Source: Alphaproteobacteria bacterium
Lineage (GTDB): Bacteria; Pseudomonadota; Alphaproteobacteria; DSM-16000; Inquilinaceae
DNA length: 35,812 nt
Reading direction: 5' to 3'
Assembly (NCBI GenBank): GCA_028281925.1
Contig: JANQIX010000047.1
Span: 1 to 35,812 of the forward strand
The position numbers were made by a program, and so were the translations under genes. The notes beneath the pieces were generated by a model that saw only the letters and a program-made list of their open reading frames with translations, made no database searches and was not told the DNA's origin. Below, one piece after another: positions 7,418 to 16,964 of the stretch; position 1 is the stretch's first letter, and every line of letters starts with the position of its first letter.

Positions 7418-8596
7418 TCAAGGTGACGCGCTGCCGGCGAAGATCTCGCGATAGGTCTGCGTTGCCAGGATAGCGTCGGCCGCCACTGCATGGCCCAAGC
7501 CGTTCCAATGGGAGTCTGTCGGGAACTCGAAGCGCTGACCGCGTTCAGCATAGTCGGCGATGAAGGCGTCTTGCAGATCGATGGCGACATGCCCCCGGGC
7601 CGCTGCTGCACTCAGTATGTATCGGCGCATGACCGCCCAGACACTGTCTTCCGCCGCGACGAGATCCTGCGGCTGGTAGAGCTGTGGACGGATGCCGTCC
7701 GCCATGATGATGATGCGGTCGGCGGTCACGCCGGTAACCTCCGGGAGCCGCGCCAGAAAACGATCCACAGCCCACTGGAAGTCGTCGAGCTGCTGCTCCG
7801 TAGCCTCAGCGGCGATATTCCCCACCCAACGCTGGTCATCATCCCCCAACGCCTGCACGTCGACATCGAAAGCCGTGTGGGCTTTGACATTGGTTACCAG
7901 GTACATGGCCAGCGCCGAGCGGCGCAGCAGCCTCCTTGCCGTGCTGGGCGCATAGTCGACCCGGCGCAGCTCCGCCGTATCGTCGGACAGGCGTTCGAAA
8001 TGGTGAAACCCGGGGCTTCGCCCGTGATGCCACAGGGATTCGCTGAAGTCGTTGGCGATGATGGTAAAGACGAAGGCATCGGGGCTGTAGACGTCCGCCG
8101 CATGGGCCGCCCATACTAGATACTGCGACAGACCGGCGCCGGATGCAGCGAAACTGTAGACCCGTCCGCCGTCCCCAGCCTCTGCCGCAAGCCGCCCCTG
8201 AACCGTCTCGGCGAACGGGACGATGCCCGCTTCGATGTAACTGTCGCCGATGACCGCGATCAGCGGCGTCGTCGCGGCCGGATCGTAATCATGGTCGTTC
8301 ACGAAACCCGCATTGTTCACGCGCACGGTGTTGACGATCGCGAAGTCCCAGCCCTCTGACCAGGTGGACGTGCGAACTGCGGCGAACCGGAAGATCGGCG
8401 TCTCGGCGTTCACCGGCTGTGCCCGCAGCCCCTGGTTCACCGGCAGGATGCGGCACACAACCTCTGCCATGATGAGAAAGACGGTCACCGCGATGGCCAT
8501 CGTGAGGACGGCGTAGACACACCGGCGCCAGATCGACAGCCGCGCCAAGGCCTTGTTGTCGTCGGCTCGTCTACCTTTTCGGCCGGAGTCTGCCAT
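7418..8596 (-). CDS. Membrane-anchored SGNH/GDSL-type hydrolase or acyl-modifying enzyme
   Basis: This is a 392-residue protein with a basic N-terminus and one membrane segment (about residues 25-50), which probably places the rest in the periplasm. The SGNH motifs can be followed: block I AVIGDSYIE with Ser119, a Gly in SGAGLSQY, the Asn in IIANDF (Asn182), and block V DSHWNGLGH with Asp361 and His363. DSHWN in this position is shared with alginate and peptidoglycan O-acetylation enzymes (AlgJ/AlgX-like) as well as lipases, so esterase or O-acetyltransferase activity on an envelope polymer is plausible but not shown. I chose ATG 8596, with GGCGGGG about 8 bases upstream; a longer frame reaches into the divergent aminopeptidase gene. 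The GST gene follows it. Confidence 0.8.
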   Translation of the reverse strand: MADSGRKGRRADDNKALARLSIWRRCVYAVLTMAIAVTVFLIMAEVVCRILPVNQGLRAQPVNAETPIFRFAAVRTSTWSEGWDFAIVNTVRVNNAGFVNDHDYDPAATTPLIAVIGDSYIEAGIVPFAETVQGRLAAEAGDGGRVYSFAASGAGLSQYLVWAAHAADVYSPDAFVFTIIANDFSESLWHHGRSPGFHHFERLSDDTAELRRVDYAPSTARRLLRRSALAMYLVTNVKAHTAFDVDVQALGDDDQRWVGNIAAEATEQQLDDFQWAVDRFLARLPEVTGVTADRIIIMADGIRPQLYQPQDLVAAEDSVWAVMRRYILSAAAARGHVAIDLQDAFIADYAERGQRFEFPTDSHWNGLGHAVAADAILATQTYREIFAGSASP

Positions 8597-8731
8597 GCGA
8601 TGCCCCGCCTGCGACGGCGCACCGGCGTCGTTGCGTGCCGCGGCATTTGTCAGCGATGCCGTTCGATGATAAGGCAGAAAGCCGCCTTCCTTCGAGCGCC
8701 TGCTCCATAACCGCTTTGCCCGACCGCCGCA

Positions 8732-10165
8732 ATGACCGATCACCAAGGCACACCGCCTGCACTCGTCGAACCCTCCGCTGTCGACGATCGCGTAATCCCA
8801 CTGCACTGCGTTGGCGTCGGCGACTACGAACGATGGCTCTCAGCCCGCAGCGATGCCGCCCGTGGCTGGCTGGCGACCTCCGGGTTTCGGCCCGACGACG
8901 GTGCAGTGACGCTGCTGCCGGGCAGCGAACCGGAGACTGCGGAAGCGGCTCTCATCGTCGCGGAAGCGGCAGGAAGGGCGGGTGAACCTTGGCCCTTCGC
9001 GGGGCTGCCGTTCGGGCTGCCGCAGCAGACTTTCCGGTTGGCCGAGACGGACGATGGGGCAACCCGCGATCCAGCGCTCGCGCAGCAGCTGGCGCTCGGC
9101 TGGGCGCTCGGGGCGTATCGGTTCGGCCGGTTCAAGTCGAAGGCGGATCGATCGCCAGCCCGGCTGATCTGGCCCGATGGCGTCGATCGCCTTGAGATCA
9201 TGCGCCTTGCGCGGGCCACCCACTGGGTACGCGACCTGGTGAATACCCCGGCCGGCGAGTTGGGGCCGGAGATGCTTGCCGCCGAAGCGACGGCCATGGC
9301 GGAGGAGTTCGCAGCCGCGATCGAAGTCATTGAGGGCGATGACCTGATCGAGCGCAACTATCCCATGATCCACGCCGTCGGCCGCGCCAGCACGCGCGCT
9401 CCGCGCCTGATCGATCTGACTTGGGGTGATCCCGAGGCACCCCGTGTGCTGGTTGTCGGCAAGGGGGTCTGTTTCGACTCCGGGGGATACGACCTGAAGC
9501 CTGCAGGCGGCATGCTGATCATGAAGAAAGACATGGGCGGGGCCGCCCATGCGCTGGCTCTGGCACAGCTGATCATGGCCTCTGGCCTGCCGGTCCGGCT
9601 GCGACTGTTGGTGCCGGCGGTGGAGAACCTGGTCGCTGGCAATGCGTTCAAGCCCTTGGATGTGCTTAAGAGCCGCAAGGGCCTGACGGTGGAGATCGGC
9701 AACACTGATGCGGAAGGCCGGCTGATCCTGGCCGATGCCCTGACGGCCGGCATGGAAGACGACCCCGCGATCGCTGTCGACTTCGCGACGCTGACCGGTG
9801 CCGGACGCGTCGCGCTGGGACAGGAGTTGCCGGCCCTGTTCTGCAACGACGATGCAACGGCCGATCTCGTGCTGGCCGAAGGCGAGCGCATCGGGGATCC
9901 GCTGTGGCGGCTGCCGTTGTGGCAGCCCTATAACCGGTTGCTGCGGAGTTCCGTCGCCGATGTCAGCAACGTCGGCGAGGGGCAGTTCGGCGGCGCCATC
10001 ACGGCCGCCCTGTTCCTGGAGCGGTTCGTGTCGCCTGGCATACCTTGGATCCATATCGATCAGAACGCGTGGAATGGAAGCGACCGGCCCGGACGGCCGA
10101 AAGGGGGCGAAGCCATGGGCCTGAGAGCAGTTCACGCCATGCTCGCCAAGCGCTTCGGCGCCTGA
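8732..10165 (+). CDS. Leucyl aminopeptidase family (M17) protein
   Basis: This is a cytoplasmic dimetal aminopeptidase of 477 residues. The metal and catalytic motifs are intact: GKGVCFDSGG (Lys244, Asp249), the DLKP stretch, MKKDMGG (Lys266, Asp267) and the family signature NTDAEGRL (Asp326, Glu328, Arg330). The N-terminal domain (to about residue 150) is divergent, as is usual. It starts at ATG 8732, divergent from the SGNH gene. A MarR gene and an NlpC/P60 gene follow on the same strand. The M17 plus NlpC/P60 pairing recurs in alphaproteobacteria and suggests a role in breaking down peptides, including those released from peptidoglycan; that role is inference. It may be called pepA- or pepB-like, but the substrate preference cannot be read from the sequence. 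Confidence 0.93.
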   Translation: MTDHQGTPPALVEPSAVDDRVIPLHCVGVGDYERWLSARSDAARGWLATSGFRPDDGAVTLLPGSEPETAEAALIVAEAAGRAGEPWPFAGLPFGLPQQTFRLAETDDGATRDPALAQQLALGWALGAYRFGRFKSKADRSPARLIWPDGVDRLEIMRLARATHWVRDLVNTPAGELGPEMLAAEATAMAEEFAAAIEVIEGDDLIERNYPMIHAVGRASTRAPRLIDLTWGDPEAPRVLVVGKGVCFDSGGYDLKPAGGMLIMKKDMGGAAHALALAQLIMASGLPVRLRLLVPAVENLVAGNAFKPLDVLKSRKGLTVEIGNTDAEGRLILADALTAGMEDDPAIAVDFATLTGAGRVALGQELPALFCNDDATADLVLAEGERIGDPLWRLPLWQPYNRLLRSSVADVSNVGEGQFGGAITAALFLERFVSPGIPWIHIDQNAWNGSDRPGRPKGGEAMGLRAVHAMLAKRFGA

Positions 10166-10256
10166 CGCGGCGTCGATTGCCAATCATCGCTGCCGAGCTG
10201 TTGATAAGCCACTGCCGCCGCGGCACACTCTGGCGCCAAACGAAACGGATGGACCC

Positions 10257-10631
10257 GTGACCGGCAAGCCGGGAGCAACGCCAGCGATGGACAGCCGTTC
10301 GGCGCTTGCCCTCTGGCGATTGGCGCTGACAGAGACTGTGCGCCAGGACACGCCGGATCTGTCGGCCCGGCAGATGGCGTTGCTGCTCACCGTCTATATG
10401 ACGGATCCGCCGCATACTGTCCGCGGACTGGCGGCACAGCTCAACATCTCCAAACCGGCGATCACGCGGGCGCTCGACCGGCTGAGCCAGCTTGGCTATA
10501 TCCGGCGCAAAATCGATCAGGCCGACCGCAGGAACGTCTTGGTGCAGCGAACGGTCAAAGGCTCCGTCTACTTGTCGGAATTCGCCGAGATCGTGCGCGG
10601 CGCGGTCGACAAGGTGAAGGACGAGACATGA
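10257..10631 (+). CDS. MarR family winged-helix transcriptional regulator
   Basis: This is a 124-residue DNA-binding protein. The helix-turn-helix with wing runs from LSARQMALLL through TVRGLAAQLNISKPAITRALDRLSQLGYIRRKIDQADRRNVLVQRT, the textbook MarR core: a recognition helix KPAITRALDRL and a DxRxR-like wing (DQADRRN). It is shorter than most MarR proteins, with little helix before and after the core, so its dimer interface may be reduced. The start is GTG at 10257. Its stop overlaps the next gene's start (ATGA), so it is translationally coupled to the NlpC/P60 hydrolase and could regulate this short operon. The ligand is unknown. Confidence 0.88.
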   Translation: MTGKPGATPAMDSRSALALWRLALTETVRQDTPDLSARQMALLLTVYMTDPPHTVRGLAAQLNISKPAITRALDRLSQLGYIRRKIDQADRRNVLVQRTVKGSVYLSEFAEIVRGAVDKVKDET

Positions 10632-11524
10632 CGGCAGCGGCGCCCGAGTCGTCCATAGATCTCAACATCACACCGTACCGACCCGATCTCGCGGCGGCGC
10701 ATTTGCGCGGCAGGCTGGCCGCAGAGCGCTACGCCGAAGGCACGGCAATGTGCGTGACCGTACCTCAGACGCCGATGCGCGGCCGTGCGGACCGCGACGC
10801 CCCCTGGACGTCGGAGCTGCTGATGGGCGAGGCGTTCGTCGCCTACGAACGCAAGAACGGATGGGCCTGGGGTCAGTCGGCCGAAGACGAATATGTGGGC
10901 TATGTCGAGGACAGCGGCCTTGATGCCACGGCGGCGGCGCCGACCCATCGGATCGGGGCCGTCTCGGCGCTGGTGTATCCTGCGGCGGACCTGAAACGTG
11001 AGCCGATTGCGACCCTGAGCTACGGCGCCCGAGTCGCCATGCTTGAGGAAACGGACAAGTACGCACGCCTCGCCGGCGGCGGCTGGGTCGCGCGGGTGGC
11101 GTTGAGCCCGCTGGATGTCCTTGTTCCCGACTATGTCGCAACGGCTGAGCGGTTTCTGGGCACACCGTACCTTTGGGGCGGGCGGACGAGCGCGGGCCTC
11201 GACTGTTCCGGCCTGGTGCAGATTGCCCTCATGGCCGCCGGCCACGCCGCGCCGCGCGACAGCTACCTGCAGGAACAGGCTATCGGCGTGCCTGTGGCGT
11301 CTGACGAATGGGGCAGGCTGCGGCGGGGAGATCTCGTCTTTTTCCCCGGTCATGTCGGCATCATGACGGACGGCACGGCACTGTTGCACGCCAACGCCAC
11401 GGCCATGGCGGTTTCCCGCGATCCGTTGGCAGAGGTGGCTCGGCGGGTGGCAGGGCCCGACGGCGCCGGCATCGGCATCACCTCCGTCCGGCGCATCATC
11501 GGCGACAATCCCGTCACTCAGTAG
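10628..11524 (+). CDS. NlpC/P60 family peptidoglycan peptide hydrolase with SH3-like region
   Basis: This is a 298-residue cysteine peptidase. The N-terminal half resembles bacterial SH3-type domains (AMCVTVPQTPMRG, LLMGEAFVAYERKNGWAW, YVGYVE, then a second copy around YGARVAMLEE and GGWVARVAL). The C-terminal NlpC/P60 domain has Cys193 in LDCSGLVQ, His242 in GHVGIM and His254 in LLHANA, a complete Cys-His-His set. There is no signal peptide, so, like dipeptidyl-peptidase VI/YkfC enzymes, it probably acts in the cytoplasm on gamma-D-Glu-diaminopimelate peptides in muropeptide recycling. It is coupled to the MarR gene (4-base overlap). It converges on the reductase gene, overlapping its 3' end by 7 bases (11518-11524). 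Confidence 0.9.
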   Translation: MTAAAPESSIDLNITPYRPDLAAAHLRGRLAAERYAEGTAMCVTVPQTPMRGRADRDAPWTSELLMGEAFVAYERKNGWAWGQSAEDEYVGYVEDSGLDATAAAPTHRIGAVSALVYPAADLKREPIATLSYGARVAMLEETDKYARLAGGGWVARVALSPLDVLVPDYVATAERFLGTPYLWGGRTSAGLDCSGLVQIALMAAGHAAPRDSYLQEQAIGVPVASDEWGRLRRGDLVFFPGHVGIMTDGTALLHANATAMAVSRDPLAEVARRVAGPDGAGIGITSVRRIIGDNPVTQ

Positions 11525-12447
11525 CCGCGTCCGCGATCGACGGTCTGGCGTGGCAGGCGCCCCTGTTCGAGCTCGCGGATCGCGGCGGCAATACTGACAG
11601 TCGCCGATCGTGGATGCGTCACAGCGGCCACATGCGGTGTCACGGTGACCTGAGGATGGTCCCAGAACGGATGGTCCGTCGGCAGCGGCTCTGTCTCGAA
11701 TACGTCCAGCGCCGCCCCGGAGATCTGGCCCGTCGAAAGCGCATGCAAGAGGTCCTGATCGACTAGGTGCCGCCCGCGCCCGGCATTGATCACGTGAGCG
11801 CCGCCCGGCAGTCGTGCGAACAGGTCCGCATTCAGGATGCCCTCGGTCTCGTCCGTCAGCGGCAGCAGGCAGACCAGGCATTGGGCGGACGCAAGGAAGG
11901 CATCCATCCCCTCCGCTCCGGCGTAGCAGCCGACACCGTCGATAACGCGCGGCGATCGGCTCCAGCCCGTCACGTGGAACCCAAGCGCCACCAGCGCGCG
12001 CGCCGCGGCAAGACCGAGCTCGCCCAGGCCCATGATGCCGACCGTGCGCTCGCTGGCTATTCGTTCCGGCATCTTCTGCCACCGCCGATCTTGCTGATGG
12101 GCACGATAGGCCGACGCATGGCGATGCCATGCGAGGACCTGCCAGACCACGTATTCCGTCATGCAGGCGGTCAGTGCCGGGTCGACCAGCCTGATTACAG
12201 GCACCGCAGCGGGAAGTGTCGGATCGGAGAGCAGCGAATCGACGCCGGCGCCGAGTGAGAGCACGGCCCCTAGATGGGGCAGACTGGCCAGCAAGCCATG
12301 GGGGGGCTTCCAGGTAATCGCATAGCGGATGTCGCCGGGATCACCCATGTCCGGCCATACGCGCACCGGTATCTCGGGCAGTTCCTGGGCAAGTGCCGCG
12401 ATCCAGTCGGCCGGGTCCATTGTCGGGGCGACGAACAGCAAGGTCAT
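11518..12447 (-). CDS. ghrA: D-isomer-specific 2-hydroxyacid dehydrogenase, GhrA type (glyoxylate/hydroxypyruvate reductase)
   Basis: This is a 309-residue NAD(P)H-dependent reductase expected to convert glyoxylate to glycolate and hydroxypyruvate to glycerate. The nucleotide-binding motif is VGIMGLGELG (residues 136-145), followed by GWSRSPR after the second strand (a basic pattern that suggests NADPH). Catalytic residues are Arg224 in NAGRG, Glu253 in DVFETEPL and His272 in TPHVAAVTHP. The short substrate-domain N-terminus and the SLGAGVDSLL block are typical of the GhrA branch. I chose ATG 12447 because MTLLFVAP starts the first beta strand; an extension upstream to 12492 has a poor sequence. 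It is divergent from the PAS gene. Confidence 0.87.
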   Translation of the reverse strand: MTLLFVAPTMDPADWIAALAQELPEIPVRVWPDMGDPGDIRYAITWKPPHGLLASLPHLGAVLSLGAGVDSLLSDPTLPAAVPVIRLVDPALTACMTEYVVWQVLAWHRHASAYRAHQQDRRWQKMPERIASERTVGIMGLGELGLAAARALVALGFHVTGWSRSPRVIDGVGCYAGAEGMDAFLASAQCLVCLLPLTDETEGILNADLFARLPGGAHVINAGRGRHLVDQDLLHALSTGQISGAALDVFETEPLPTDHPFWDHPQVTVTPHVAAVTHPRSATVSIAAAIRELEQGRLPRQTVDRGRGY

Positions 12448-12526
12448 GAAGCAGGTCTCGAATTGGACGCGGCCGCAGTTACAGGGCAGCACGAGGGAGG
12501 TGCTAATCCGTTCTTAATCGGTCTCG

Positions 12527-13021
12527 GTGTCGAGTCCGAATGCAAGTGTCACCATCGGACAGATCATGGACTTCCAGTCGGCGGAGTTGGCGGAACTTTA
12601 CGACTACTGGTCGCTGATCCGGGGCGGGCGGACGATGCCGGCCCGCAGTGACGTCGATCCGTCGCAGATCCGTCATCTGCTGCCCCTCCTGTTCATGGTG
12701 GATGTGGCCGATGACATTCCGGACTGCCGCTTCCGCCTGTTCGGGACCGCATTGACGATCGCCTATGGCGCCGATCTCACGGGCCGTACATTGGGGGAGA
12801 TCTTCCTGGGGCGCGAGCGGGACGCCATCTTCGAGAAGTATCGGGAAGCCATTGACGCCGGCGCACCCGTCGTAAGCCAGCACAAGTTCCGGAGTTCCAA
12901 GGGTGCACCCGTTCATTTCGAGCGCCTGCTGCTGCCATTGAGCGACGACCCGCCGAAGGTCACCATGCTGCTGGGCGGAACACGGCTGTTCACGCCCAAC
13001 TTCGGCACTTGGGGGCCCTGA
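12527..13021 (+). CDS. Single PAS-domain protein (PAS_5-type)
   Basis: The protein has 164 residues, or 151 if it begins at ATG 12566. It is essentially one PAS-fold sensory domain of the alphaproteobacterial PAS_5/DUF1971-like kind. The features are LAELYDYWSLIRGGRTMPARSDVDPSQIRHLLPLLFMVDV, FRLFGTALTIAYGADLTGRTLGEIF, then KYREAI and a final strand pair LLLPLSDDPPKVTMLLGG. No output domain is attached, so it probably works as a small sensor or adaptor. The DFQSAELAELYDYW beginning is how these proteins usually start, so ATG 12566 may be the true start; neither candidate has a strong ribosome site. It converges on the yejF-like gene with 13 bases between the stops. Confidence 0.8.
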   Translation: MSSPNASVTIGQIMDFQSAELAELYDYWSLIRGGRTMPARSDVDPSQIRHLLPLLFMVDVADDIPDCRFRLFGTALTIAYGADLTGRTLGEIFLGRERDAIFEKYREAIDAGAPVVSQHKFRSSKGAPVHFERLLLPLSDDPPKVTMLLGGTRLFTPNFGTWGP

Positions 13022-13034
13022 CAGCCGGCATCCC

Positions 13035-14684
13035 TCACGTTGCGACGACGCCGCTGTCCACCGTCTCCAGTTCGAACGCCGCCTTCATCAGCGCGCGTGT
13101 GTAGGCTTCGCGGGGTGCATCGAAGATCGCGTCCGCCGGCCCATGTTCGACCACGCGTCCCCCCTTCATCACCACAACCTCGTCAGACAAGGCGCGGACC
13201 ACCTTCAGGTCATGGCTAATGAACAGATAGCCCAACCTGTGACGGGACTGCAGCTCGCGCAGCAGATCGACGATCTGCGCCTGGACGGACATATCCAGGG
13301 CTGATGTCGGTTCGTCCAGCACGACGAAGCGGGGCTTCAGCACCATGGCACGCGCAATCGCGATCCGCTGACGCTGACCGCCGGAAAACTCGTGCGGATA
13401 GCGAAAGCGGGTCTCAGGGTCCAGGCCCACTTCCTTCAGCGCGCCGACCACCATGGCATCGCGTTCGCGCCCGCTGTCGCCGATGCGGTGCACCTTCAGC
13501 CCCTCCGCCACGATTTCCGAGACCGACATGCGCGGGCTGAGGGACCCGTACGGATCCTGGAAGACGATCTGCATCTCGCGGCGCAGGGGGCGCACATCCG
13601 TGAACTGCAGCCCCTGCAGTTCCTGCCCCCTGAACTGAATCGATCCGCGCGATGAGATCAGCCGCAGGAGTGCCAAGCCCAGCGTGGTCTTGCCCGACCC
13701 GCTTTCGCCGACAACGCCGATGGTATGGCCTTCGCGCAGCATCACGTCGATGCCGTCCACCGCCTTCACATGGTCGACGGTCTTGCGCAGCAGGCCCTTG
13801 CGGATCGGGAACCACACCTTGACCTTGGCCGCATCCACCAGGATCGGCGCGTTCGGTTCGGCCTTGACCGGCTGGCCCTTCGGCTCTGCCGCCAAGAGCT
13901 TGCGGGTATAGGAATGGCGGGGGTGGGCGAACAGCTGCTGCACATCGCCCCGTTCCACGATCTCGCCATCGGTCATCACGCAGACCCGGTCGGCCATCTT
14001 GCGGACGATGCCGAGATCATGGGTGATCAGCAGCAACGCCATGCCGAAGCGCTGCTGCAAGGCCTTCAACAGCGCCAGAATCTGCGCCTGTATGGTGACG
14101 TCCAGCGCCGTCGTCGGCTCGTCGGCGATCAGCAGGTCTGGCTCGTTGGCCAGCGCCATGGCGATCATGACCCGCTGGCGCTGACCGCCGGACAGTTCGT
14201 GCGGATAGGCATTGAGGCGCTTTTCCGCATCGTCCAGCCCGACCAGACGCAGCAGTTCCAGCGTGCGCGCCCGTGCCTGCGCCTTGCCCAGCCCCTTGTG
14301 GATGAACAGAACCTCGTTCACCTGCTTTTCCACCGTGTGCAGTGGATTCAGCGAGGTCATCGGCTCCTGAAACACCATGGAGATCCGGTTGCCTCGGACC
14401 TCCTGCAGCCCGCGTTCGGTAGCACCAACCAGTTCCGATCCCGCGAAGCGGATGCTGCCGGTTGGATGACGCGCCATCGGATAGGGCAGAAGCTGCAGAA
14501 TCGAGAGCGCGGTGACCGACTTTCCCGAGCCGCTCTCGCCCACAAGCGCCAGCGTCTCCCCCTTGGCGATCTCGAATGAAACGCCGCGCACCGCGTGCAT
14601 CGCACCGCCATCGGGCAGCACGAAATCGACGGCCAGGTTGTCCACCTGCAGCAACGGCGATCCCCGATCCATGCGCTCGCTCAT
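13035..14684 (-). CDS. yejF: Peptide ABC transporter, double ATP-binding protein (YejF type)
   Basis: This is a 549-residue protein holding two ABC ATPase domains in one chain, as in E. coli YejF. Domain 1 has Walker A GESGSGKS (residues 49-56), signature LSGGQRQRV and Walker [13 protein letters not shown]. Domain 2 has [18 protein letters not shown] and [12 protein letters not shown]. Both are complete, so both should bind and hydrolyse ATP. Each is followed by an oligopeptide-type C-terminal extension. It energises the YejB-YejE permease for import of oligopeptides or peptide antibiotics such as microcin C. It starts at ATG 14684, overlapping the yejE stop by 4 bases (ATGA), and is the last gene of the transporter block. 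Confidence 0.93.
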   Translation of the reverse strand: MSERMDRGSPLLQVDNLAVDFVLPDGGAMHAVRGVSFEIAKGETLALVGESGSGKSVTALSILQLLPYPMARHPTGSIRFAGSELVGATERGLQEVRGNRISMVFQEPMTSLNPLHTVEKQVNEVLFIHKGLGKAQARARTLELLRLVGLDDAEKRLNAYPHELSGGQRQRVMIAMALANEPDLLIADEPTTALDVTIQAQILALLKALQQRFGMALLLITHDLGIVRKMADRVCVMTDGEIVERGDVQQLFAHPRHSYTRKLLAAEPKGQPVKAEPNAPILVDAAKVKVWFPIRKGLLRKTVDHVKAVDGIDVMLREGHTIGVVGESGSGKTTLGLALLRLISSRGSIQFRGQELQGLQFTDVRPLRREMQIVFQDPYGSLSPRMSVSEIVAEGLKVHRIGDSGRERDAMVVGALKEVGLDPETRFRYPHEFSGGQRQRIAIARAMVLKPRFVVLDEPTSALDMSVQAQIVDLLRELQSRHRLGYLFISHDLKVVRALSDEVVVMKGGRVVEHGPADAIFDAPREAYTRALMKAAFELETVDSGVVAT

Positions 14685-15805
14685 TCCGCTGCCCGCCGCT
14701 TGGTCACCGCCGCTGGCTTGCTGACAGGCGATCCTGCCGATGCCACGGGGTTCAGCGCCTTGCGCGGGTCGAAGGCATCACGCACGGCCTCACCGATGAA
14801 GACCAGCAGGCTCAGCATGATGGCCAGCGAGAAGAAGGCGGTGAACCCCAGCCAAGGTGCCTGCAGGTTCGACTTCGCCTGCTGCACCAGTTCGCCCAGC
14901 GACGGCGATCCCGGCGGCAGGCCGAAGCCCAGGAAGTCCAGGCTGGTCAGCGTGGTAATCGCGCCGGTCAGGATGAAGGGCAGGAAGGTGATCGTCGCCA
15001 CCATGGCGTTGGGCAGAAGGTGGCTGAACATGATCACCCGGTTCGACTGGCCAAGAGCCCGTGCGGCGCGGACATAATCGAAGTTCCGGGCGCGCAGGAA
15101 CTCCGCCCGCACCACGCCGACCAGGCTCATCCAGCTGAAAAGCAAGAGCAGGATCAGCAGGCTCCAGAAGCCCGGTGTGACAATCGACGCCATGATGATC
15201 AGCAGATAGAGGACCGGCATGCCCGACCAGATCTCGATGAAGCGCTGGAAGATCAGGTCGGTCCAACCGCCGAAATACCCCTGCACGGCGCCCGCAGCCA
15301 CGCCGATCATCGAGCTGAGCAAGGTCAGCGCCAGGCCGAACAGAACGGAGAGCCGGAAGCCGTAGATCAGCCGGGCCAGCACATCGCGGCCCTGGTCATC
15401 GGTGCCCAGCCAGTTTTCCCCAGACGGCGGCGCCGGTGCCGGCTGCGCCAGGTTGTAGTTGATCGTGTCATACGAAAACGGGATCAGCGGCCACAAGATC
15501 CAGCCGCCACCCTCTTCAACGATCAGTTCCTGAACGAAGGGGTCGCGATACTCCGCCTCGGTCTCGAAATCGCCGCCGAATTCCGTCTCGGGATAGAAGA
15601 AGAAGACGGGGAAGTAGGTGCCGCCGTCGTAGCGCACCATCAGCGGCTTGTCGTTGGCGAAGAACTCGGCGAACAGGGCCAAAAGGAACAGGACGACGAA
15701 GATCCACAGCGACCACCAACCACGACGGTTGGCCCGGAAATTGATCAGCCGCCGACGCGTCAGCGGGGTGATGGGAAAGAGGCCGAACAGGCGGTCCTTG
15801 TGCAT
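14681..15805 (-). CDS. yejE: Peptide ABC transporter permease (YejE type)
   Basis: This is a 374-residue inner-membrane permease. Its N-terminus LTRRRLINFRANRRGWWSL leads into the first membrane segment (about residues 31-50). A long periplasmic loop of about 100 residues follows, containing YDGGTYFPVFFFY and ending at GENWLGTDDQGRDVLARL; such a loop is characteristic of YejE. The remaining core has about five more membrane segments and the EAA-type coupling loop with ARALGQSNRVIMFSHLLPNA. The start is ATG 15805, 5 bases after the yejB stop. The open frame continues upstream to 16261, but that part is antisense-quality sequence overlapping yejB. Its stop overlaps the yejF start. Confidence 0.93.
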   Translation of the reverse strand: MHKDRLFGLFPITPLTRRRLINFRANRRGWWSLWIFVVLFLLALFAEFFANDKPLMVRYDGGTYFPVFFFYPETEFGGDFETEAEYRDPFVQELIVEEGGGWILWPLIPFSYDTINYNLAQPAPAPPSGENWLGTDDQGRDVLARLIYGFRLSVLFGLALTLLSSMIGVAAGAVQGYFGGWTDLIFQRFIEIWSGMPVLYLLIIMASIVTPGFWSLLILLLLFSWMSLVGVVRAEFLRARNFDYVRAARALGQSNRVIMFSHLLPNAMVATITFLPFILTGAITTLTSLDFLGFGLPPGSPSLGELVQQAKSNLQAPWLGFTAFFSLAIMLSLLVFIGEAVRDAFDPRKALNPVASAGSPVSKPAAVTKRRAAE

Positions 15806-15810
15806 CGGCG

Positions 15811-16920
15811 TCAGACCCTCCGCGTCTCGAAATCGATGCGGGGGTCGATGATGGTATAGACGATATCCTCCACCAGCTTGATCAGCAGGCCCAGCAGCGT
15901 GAAGACATAGAGCGTGCCGAACATCACCGGGTAGTCGCGGTTGATGGCAGCCTCGAAGCCCAGAAGCCCGAGCCCGTCCAGCGAGAAGATCACCTCGATC
16001 AGCACAGAGCCGGTGAACAGGATGCTGATGAAGGCTCCGGGGAAGCCGGCCACGACGATCAGCATGGCGTTGCGGAAGACGTGGCCGTAGAGAACGCGCC
16101 GCGAGGCCAGCCCCTTCGCCCGGGCGGTCAGCACGTACATCTTGTTGATCTCGTCCAGGAACGAGTTCTTGGTCAGCATCGTCAAGGTGGCGAAGCCGCT
16201 GACGACCAGTGCCGTGACCGGCAGCGCGATATGCCAGAAATAGTCGACGATCTGCTGCCACCAGGGCAGCGTCGACCAGTCGTCAGAGACCAGGCCGCGC
16301 AACGGGAACCAGTCGAGATACCGGCCGCCGGCGAAGACGACGATCAGCAGCACGGCGAAGAGGAAGTTGGGGATGGCATAGCCCACCACAACGACGCCGC
16401 TGGTCCAGACATCGAAGCGCGAACCATCCTTGACCGCCTTGCGGATGCCAAGCGGGATAGAGATCAGATAGACCAGCAGCGTCGTCCACAGACCCAGCGA
16501 AATCGAGACCGGCAGCTTGTCCAGCACCAGCTCCATCACCGGCGTGTCGCGGAAATAGCTCTCCCCGAAATCGAAGGTCAGGAAGTTCCCTATCATCAGG
16601 AAGAAGCGCTCGTGGGCCGGCTTGTCGAAGCCGAACATCCGTTCGATCTCGGCAACGAATTCCGGGTCCAGCCCCTGGGCACCACGATATCGGCTGGTGA
16701 CGTCGCTGCCGGTGCCCGTCGCATCCACCTGCGGGCCGCTGAAATCGCCGCTGCCGCCGGAGATGCGCGCCGTGGCATCGCCGCCCAGCCCCTGCAGCTC
16801 GGCAAGAAGCTGTTCCACGGGCCCGCCGGGCGCGAACTGGATGATGACGAAGTTCAGCACCATGATCCCGAACAGCGTCGGGATCATCAGCAGCAGTCTA
16901 CGCGCGATGTAGGCCAGCAT
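15811..16920 (-). CDS. yejB: Peptide ABC transporter permease (YejB type)
   Basis: This is a 369-residue permease that pairs with YejE. It opens with the typical [20 protein letters not shown] segment and the PGGPVEQLL motif. A Gly/Ser/Thr-rich periplasmic insert follows (about residues 45-85), then [23 protein letters not shown]. The same insert and RGxxGLDPE motif occur in E. coli YejB, which supports the assignment over generic DppB. The later segment [19 protein letters not shown] and the coupling loop [20 protein letters not shown] are conserved. The C-terminus ends in [11 protein letters not shown], another YejB hallmark. It lies 44 bases after the nearest binding-protein gene and 5 bases before yejE. 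Confidence 0.93.
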   Translation of the reverse strand: MLAYIARRLLLMIPTLFGIMVLNFVIIQFAPGGPVEQLLAELQGLGGDATARISGGSGDFSGPQVDATGTGSDVTSRYRGAQGLDPEFVAEIERMFGFDKPAHERFFLMIGNFLTFDFGESYFRDTPVMELVLDKLPVSISLGLWTTLLVYLISIPLGIRKAVKDGSRFDVWTSGVVVVGYAIPNFLFAVLLIVVFAGGRYLDWFPLRGLVSDDWSTLPWWQQIVDYFWHIALPVTALVVSGFATLTMLTKNSFLDEINKMYVLTARAKGLASRRVLYGHVFRNAMLIVVAGFPGAFISILFTGSVLIEVIFSLDGLGLLGFEAAINRDYPVMFGTLYVFTLLGLLIKLVEDIVYTIIDPRIDFETRRV

Positions 16921-16964
16921 CTCTTACGTCGGCCGCCTGACCTGCGCCGGCATCCGGGCTTCGG

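Noticed and set aside
10568..12130. Minus-strand frame of 520 codons across the NlpC/P60 and reductase genes
   Set aside because: It is out of phase with both verified genes and gives an Arg/Gly/Asp-rich product without motifs.
15806..16261. N-terminal extension of the yejE frame by 152 codons
   Set aside because: It overlaps yejB, reads as low-quality sequence, and YejE proteins begin at the MHKDRLFG position chosen (15805).
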